A stretch of DNA of 12,381 nucleotides from Aureobasidium sp. EXF-3400 (taxonomy: Eukaryota; Ascomycota; Dothideomycetes; Dothideales; Saccotheciaceae): contig SWBL01000667.1 of NCBI GenBank assembly GCA_024195585.1, positions 1 to 12,381 on the forward strand, read 5' to 3'. The position numbers and the translations under genes were made by a program. A model generated the notes under the pieces. The model was given only the letters and a program-made list of their open reading frames with translations, did not search any database and was not told the origin of the DNA. Shown here in pieces: positions 8,299 through 12,381 of this stretch; position 1 is the stretch's first letter; each line of letters starts with the position of its first letter.

Positions 8299-8795
8299 GA
8301 TAATACGGCAAACCAACAAAAGTCTTAGCGTACATGTATAAAGGAAGTAGCAAAAGAATCAATAACCACAGATCTTGCTACATCGTTTTCGTCATGAACT
8401 CCCATCTCCAAGCTTGCCAAAAATTGAAGTGGACCACTAGATCGATGACCTCCCTCTCTTTTTAGCCGCAAAGCAAGGAGACTTTTAACGTCTTGGGCGA
8501 GAAGGGGAATCAAAGAAGGCTGCCATCTGCTAGCTTCAAAAGACCTCGATACTTAAACCTCCACAAGCAAGAAGTCGTGTATACGCAGGAAGCCGTCGAA
8601 AGTCGGGATGTTTTGCAGGAGAATATGGCAGTTGGTGTTTGTTGTTCGTTGATCCTGTGCTCTCTTTGCATACCATAGATGGGGAAGAAAAAAATGCCCG
8701 CATCCTACAAATTCTATCGAGAAAGAGGAGAAGCGAGAAGATTAAATTATGTACAATGCATGTGGATCTAAATGTTCTTTCTCCATTCATTTTGT
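8299..8795. other. 497-bp convergent spacer between THI20 and SNF1-beta stop codons
   Basis: No supportable gene on either strand. Short frames of 61-84 codons show no motif, no family resemblance and no splice partner. Expected content is the two facing 3' untranslated regions. It is AT-richer near 8690-8800. I checked for tRNA A/B boxes and long hairpins and saw none. It is far longer than the 46-bp KTI13/RAD9 convergent spacer, so a small non-coding transcript cannot be excluded. Confidence 0.6.
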
Positions 8796-10523
8796 TTATT
8801 CTTCACCATCGCTGCGCGGCTTGTACATGATGGTAGTCAGGAACTGTGTCGCCGTAGTTAGTATCGACGATTCTGCACATAGGCAATAGCAGAAATGGTA
8901 CATACCTTTCGCTTGTACCTCGTAGTCGCACTCGTGGCCAGCACGCCTTGCTTGATGTTTGTCGTCGCTAGATGATTCAACACGGTATGATTTGGCATGA
9001 TCAAAACACTGCTGTCGTCCTTTGTTGGTGTGGTTCCGTTAAGAATGCTCTTGCTCAGGAACATGGGAAGTGAAGGGGGCGCTGGTTGAGATTCGGCAGC
9101 TGCATTAGCACGCTCGAACCTGTACCTCGCAGCAGACCCAGATGGTGATTGAGCGTCATCTTTTGCCGAGGGTGGCGGATACCAGGAGTCGAGATCTGTG
9201 AGATATGCCGGTATCGTTTGTGTCCACTCCCTGCTCGGTTGGCGAACTAAGGGGGGTTGTTGGCGGGGTTTTGGCTCGTCTGCAGGAGGTTGAGCAGGTG
9301 TTCCTGTAGTCGACTTGGGTGCAGGAGGCTCGTGACTTGACTTAGGAGGAGTGTTTTGTGGTTGGTCTGAGGCCAGGACATGCTTGTCCGCCTGAGCTGC
9401 TGGTTTGGGTCGGATATCCATGGGTCGCGAGGGCTCTTGTGGCTTGACTGGGGGTGGTCCTGGAAGTACGGGTTTACCAGGCTGAACCAGCGGCAGCTGA
9501 TCCAGTGAAACTTCGATGTAATTGACGAGAATGTTTGTGTAGTCGACAGTGGTGGGTAGGTCGTTCGAGGTCATCATGTCGCCATTGGCAATGAACTTGA
9601 TGTGATGAGTGCCCGGCGGTAGTTGAAGGGTGGCCGACAAGGCATTCTTGTGTTTGCTAGGACCACTATGGTATTTAGTCAGTTCTTGGATGTTCTTGGG
9701 ATGGGCGTGCAGTGGGGATGGGTCACGCCATGGCTTTGTCGACTTACTCCTTGTGCAGACGGAACTTGCGCTCCCAGTTTGTGAAAGTGCCTGTCACGTA
9801 GACACGATCACCGGGTTTAGCATTGCGCCATTCTATCAAAGTGGGGACCTTTGGACCGCCAGCAACAGTCTCGTAGCCCTCGAAGCCATCGGGCTCTTCG
9901 TCATCGTCGTCGATAGTGCTGCTCACAACGCTTGAGCGTCGGGGAAGATCAGCGGGTTCGGGATCGTCATCTGGCAAGACAGCTGAGACGATGGGAGAGC
10001 CAGGAGTGTGGTCTTCTTGCTCAATTGGGAGGGGCAGACGTGGGGGTCGCGAGAAGCTTGCCGGTGGGAGGTGGTAGGCAGCTTCGGTGGCAGGAGAGGC
10101 AGGACGCGGGGTCCGTTGTGATGTCGGAACATCAACAGGACGTGATGCAGGCGACAGGCGTGGCTCTGGAGGGGGGCTAGGCGACTTGAGACTCTTGTGA
10201 CGGCGGGGTACCGAGGGTGACTGCTGCTTGGGGGTGTTTGTGGTGCTGGAGCGATTGCGCTGGTGTGCAGAGGCGGGGGTAGAGCGCGGTTGCGAGGGAG
10301 AGTAGTTGGAGGGAGAGTAGGCCGAGGGGAAGATGGCCTGGCCACTGGCCGATGTCGTGTCGAGCGAGGGCGATGCGGCGGCCGTCTTGTTGGTCAGGGC
10401 GGCGATGGACTCGCGGCGTCGCGGCTCACGTCTCGGGTCGTGATGTTGGTGGTGAAGGGCATGGGCGGGCGAGGCGGGCTGGCTGCCCTTTTCTGCCTTC
10501 GCAGAGGACGGAGTGTTGCCCAT
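8796..10523 (-). CDS. GAL83: SNF1/AMPK complex beta subunit (Sip2/Gal83 type)
   Basis: Scaffold and targeting subunit of the SNF1 kinase, which controls glucose derepression and energy stress responses. Exons are 10523-9748, 9665-8906 and 8843-8796, giving 527 residues. Introns are 82 and 62 nt (donors GTAAGT and GTATGT; branch TACTAAC in the second). MGNTPSS at the N-terminus is an N-myristoylation signal and fixes the start; upstream codons in the same frame resemble nothing. Residues 8 to about 215 are disordered, rich in Ser, Pro and Arg, then an acidic TIDDDDEEPDGFEGYE patch. The CBM48 glycogen-binding domain spans about 225-313 (RVYVTGTFTNWERKF, LQLPPGTHHIKF, ILVNYIEV). It has Trp250, but Met-Met where mammalian subunits have a second Trp, as in yeast. 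A proline-rich linker of about 80 residues follows. The ASC domain (about 394-527) includes TQTIPAYLTD, MPNHTVLNHLATT and RYKRKFLTTIMYKPR, binding kinase and gamma subunits. Which yeast paralog it matches best is not decided. Confidence 0.95.
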
Positions 10524-10782
10524 GGAAAAGTGTCGTGGATGGGGAGGATGATCGTCTGAACGAGCGATGAACTGCAACAGGAAGCCGCATCCGCTCGTGC
10601 TTTCTCCGCAACCCAAGACACAGCTCCCGAGTCCCCTCCACAGCTTTCCATACGAGCCCTCCCGCCAATCCTTCAGAAGCACTCATCTTTCTCTAACGTG
10701 CTTCGAGCTGTTATTCTCAAGCTGACACCAAAGGCTTGCATTGTGTCATCTACCGCCATCATCCGAGACGTCGGCCGCCAGC
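10524..10782. promoter_or_regulatory. Divergent promoter between SNF1-beta and small membrane protein genes
   Basis: These 259 bp separate the two start codons. Open frames cross the region on both strands but show no conserved protein; the upstream in-frame extension of the SNF1-beta gene (to 10682) would bury the MGNTPSS myristoylation start. No specific factor site stands out. Confidence 0.6.
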
Positions 10783-11348
10783 ATGAATCAATACGTCGCG
10801 TGGTCACTCACTGCCCTCTACTACCTCATATATCCCGTCTACTTTCTACTTTGCTTCATCGCCCTAACCCTAAAGGCTCTCCTCTCGCCAATCACGAGCC
10901 TCCTGCTTTTCCTGCTACAGCCACTGGTCCTCTTTGCTCAGCTACTTGCAACCTGCGCTCTTGTTCCTTTACGACTCTTGCAGAAATTCGAGGTCATCCT
11001 ACCCCAGCTCTTGCTCGCTACCCCACATGCTCCTCTATTAATATGCTAACTATTGCCAAGACACTCTACATTTATCTGGGTGTCGCCTCTATCACAGGCA
11101 TCTCTTGTGGCTTGCTGTTGCATTTCGTTTATTCCTTCTTGCACTCCAACTTGCACCTCGCTTCTGAGCCTGCCGTGAGAGGTCCTACATCAAAGCAATA
11201 CCGTGCTTCTCGAAGACGCAAAGACATGTATCAGTCAGACCCTATGATCTCGCCTAGCTTGTCCTTGACCAGTGCGCTCGATACACCGGGCGCAGGCAGA
11301 TATGGGTTGCTAGCTCAGACCATTCACGAAGAAGACTCTGACTTCTGA
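10783..11348 (+). CDS. Small membrane protein, unknown function
   Basis: Two exons, 10783-10992 and 11061-11348, give 165 residues. The 68-nt intron has a weak donor (GAG|GTCATC) but an excellent TGCTAAC branch point and a CCAAG acceptor. Without splicing the frame stops at 11047-11049. The junction gives KFE|TLYIYLGVAS, which I associate from memory with a family of uncharacterised fungal membrane proteins. Predicted segments: one or two long hydrophobic stretches in residues 11-65 (YLIYPVYFLLCFIALTL, then LLLFLLQPLVLFAQLLA) and one at 71-97 (YIYLGVASITGISCGLLLHF). A basic, Ser-rich tail follows (RASRRRKD), ending EEDSDF. The start is the ATG at 10783; earlier codons in the frame lack ATG. 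The location is probably an internal membrane such as ER or nuclear envelope, which is inference. Function unknown. Confidence 0.75.
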
Positions 11349-11474
11349 GACCTGGTTCATGCGAACTTATCTTTCTTGATATGACTGTCAATTATGCAGT
11401 CGTAAGTCATGCCATATGTCTTTCTCTTTCAAACGCCTCGCTAGAATCGCATGCACTTTTTCAAGGGTAGTATT

Positions 11475-11482
11475 TGTGACTG
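11475..11482 (+). promoter_or_regulatory. Homol-D-like octamer
   Basis: TGTGACTG is the inverse complement of CAGTCACA, the Homol-D box known from fission-yeast ribosomal-protein promoters. It is 244-251 bp upstream of the RPL39 ATG, farther than usual, and none is found upstream of RPS16, so a chance match is quite possible. Confidence 0.25.
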
Positions 11483-11630
11483 CTGTCGTATAATGATATT
11501 TGGGATTATCGTGAGTTGTGTTTTGACAAAGCGAGAACAAGTGAAGGAAATTCCATGTTCGTAGTCAGGGCTGGCGTTCGCGCGGTCGCAACTGCTGGCT
11601 GTCACGGGATTTACCGCCAAGTTCGGCAAG

Positions 11631-11679
11631 CGCCAAGGTGACGCACGCACCTGCCACATCGAATTCGTAGAATTTCACA
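11631..11679 (+). promoter_or_regulatory. Two-block ribosomal-protein promoter element (RPL39 copy)
   Basis: CGCCAAGGTGA (11631-11641), four bases, CGCACCTGCCA (11646-11656), then after 13 bases GAATTTCACA (11670-11679). Against the RPS16 copy the first block differs at one base, the second is identical and the third differs at one. Orientation relative to the gene is the same. It lies 47-95 bp upstream of the start codon. Confidence 0.6.
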
Positions 11680-11725
11680 GCCGGCGTCTTCTCCCTCTTT
11701 ACGACCAGCGACAAAGACCGTCAAG

Positions 11726-12143
11726 ATGCCTGTAAGGAGCCCCGTCAGCGCTGCAGATACAGGAACACACTCCCTCTGACACCATGTAACCACACAGTCC
11801 CACAAGTCTTTCCGCACCAAGCAGAAGCTGGCCAAGGCCCAGAAGCAGAACCGTCCCATCCCTCAGTGGATCCGTCTGCGTACCAACAACACCATCAGGT
11901 ACGATTGATCCAGAGTGCGCTCCCGAAAGAATGGCATGGAAAGAGCTTGGAAAGTCGACATACGCGACGGGAAAACGCGACCGAACATATTGAAGAACCT
12001 CGGAACACCTTCTACCCGTCCAAACACACCGAGAGCCAGCCACGCAAGCGCACACGAACATGCAGAACTTCCAGACTAACGGATGCTTCTTCAGATACAA
12101 CGCCAAGAGACGTCACTGGCGCAAGACCCGCATCGGTATCTAA
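11726..12143 (+). CDS. RPL39: 60S ribosomal protein L39 (eL39)
   Basis: Very small, highly basic large-subunit protein lining the peptide exit tunnel. Three exons: 11726-11731 (only ATG CCT), 11798-11898 and 12095-12143. Introns are 66 nt (donor GTAAGG, acceptor CACAG) and 196 nt (donor GTACGA, branch GACTAAC, acceptor TTCAG). The product is 51 residues: [20 protein letters not shown], then [15 protein letters not shown], then [16 protein letters not shown]. This matches the full family length and sequence, so all junctions are secure. The first exon codes for two residues, a typical position for a ribosomal-protein intron. Longer open frames that overlap the second intron and the 3' flank on both strands are shadows. 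The ribosomal-protein element lies just upstream. Confidence 0.97.
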
Positions 12144-12381
12144 GCGACTCGCCCACGATATCAAGCAGCCAACAGATTCCCTCGATGTCGACTTCGTCAC
12201 TGCCGACATGCTTCTGAAAGAAGCCGACTGTTTCGCTTTTGGGCCCGTGTTCCCTTTCTCAACGGAAGGAGGAAGAGGGTATCCTTTTTTTCCATCATCG
12301 TGGAGCTTGTGAATCACGCAGGGAATGACAATCAAGAATCAAAATATGGCGCTAGTTGTTTGCTAGGGGATGCGTATCACA
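12144..12381. other. RPL39 3' flank, no gene seen
   Basis: These 238 bp follow the RPL39 stop to the window edge. They should hold its 3' untranslated region. No start of another gene is supportable. A short T-run (12283-12290) and an AT-rich stretch near 12330-12350 are the only visible features; neither is diagnostic. Confidence 0.5.

Larger units (their letters stand above)
11349..11725 (+). promoter_or_regulatory. 3' end of membrane-protein gene and RPL39 promoter
   Basis: This 377-bp stretch holds no gene. The first part should be the 3' untranslated region of the membrane-protein gene. The RPL39 promoter follows, with a perfect Homol-D-type octamer TGTGACTG at 11475-11482 and the two-block ribosomal-protein element at 11631-11679, which ends 46 bp before the start codon. 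A CT-rich stretch (11686-11701) lies between the element and the ATG, as often seen at ribosomal-protein transcription starts. Confidence 0.65.

Noticed and set aside
9923..10570. Several open frames of 72-140 codons on both strands over SNF1-beta exon 1
   Set aside because: They are shadows of the low-complexity Ser/Pro/Arg-rich coding sequence, whose GC-rich codons leave few stops in other frames.
10524..10682. N-terminal extension of the SNF1 beta subunit
   Set aside because: The extension has no conserved features and would hide the MGNTPSS myristoylation signal typical of Sip2/Gal83 proteins.
10698..11348. A continuous 216-codon plus-strand frame through the membrane-protein gene
   Set aside because: It has no ATG at its beginning and its first part is the out-of-frame reading of exon 1 and the intron; only the part from 11061 is real. 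The spliced model from the ATG at 10783 gives a coherent membrane protein.
11866..12335. Open frames of 148 codons (plus) and 107 codons (minus) over RPL39 intron 2, exon 3 and 3' flank
   Set aside because: The 51-residue eL39 model fits every exon exactly; the long frames run through its intron and show no family resemblance.
1..12381. A novel defence, mobile or secondary-metabolite system
   Set aside because: Seven of the eight genes match established fungal families, the other is a small membrane protein of unknown function, and there are no inverted terminal repeats, CRISPR-like arrays, transposase, reverse transcriptase or biosynthetic domains.

Overview
The window is ordinary nuclear DNA of a filamentous ascomycete (Pezizomycotina; a Dothideomycete is my best but untested guess). 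The evidence is eight closely packed protein genes, mostly 46-92 nt introns with GTRNGY-like donors, CTRAC/CTGAC branch points and YAG/AAG acceptors, and proteins of fungal type (Kti13/Ats1, Rad9, a Thi20 kinase-thiaminase fusion, a Sip2/Gal83-type SNF1 beta subunit). I assembled the exons by hand from reading frame, splice signals and family conservation. All eight models keep frame across every junction.

Layout: RPS16 (uS9; minus, 3 exons, last few codons beyond the left edge) is head to head with KTI13/ATS1 (plus, 1 exon). KTI13 converges on RAD9 (minus, 7 exons) with only 46 bp between the stop codons. RAD9 is head to head with an F-box/LRR-like gene (plus, 6 or 7 exons). THI20 follows in tandem (plus, 11 exons) and converges on the SNF1-complex beta subunit (minus, 3 exons). 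That gene is head to head with a small three-segment membrane protein (plus, 2 exons), which is followed by RPL39 (eL39; plus, 3 exons).

The genes form no pathway. They are housekeeping functions: translation (RPS16, RPL39, and KTI13 acting on tRNA and eEF2 modification), DNA-damage checkpoint (RAD9), probable ubiquitin-ligase substrate recognition (F-box), thiamine salvage (THI20) and energy signalling (SNF1 beta). I see no mobile element, CRISPR array, rRNA, tRNA, secondary-metabolite cluster or viral remnant.

The most interesting signals are regulatory. A two-block promoter element is shared by the two ribosomal protein genes at opposite ends of the window. The ribosomal protein genes have introns two to four times longer than their neighbours. 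Cell-cycle-box-like and AGGTA-palindrome sites lie in the RAD9/F-box divergent promoter. An in-frame, stop-free 57-nt intron lies near the end of the F-box gene. THI20 has a tandem acceptor, and the RAD9 tail carries a dense SQ/TQ cluster. I found no convincing undescribed system.
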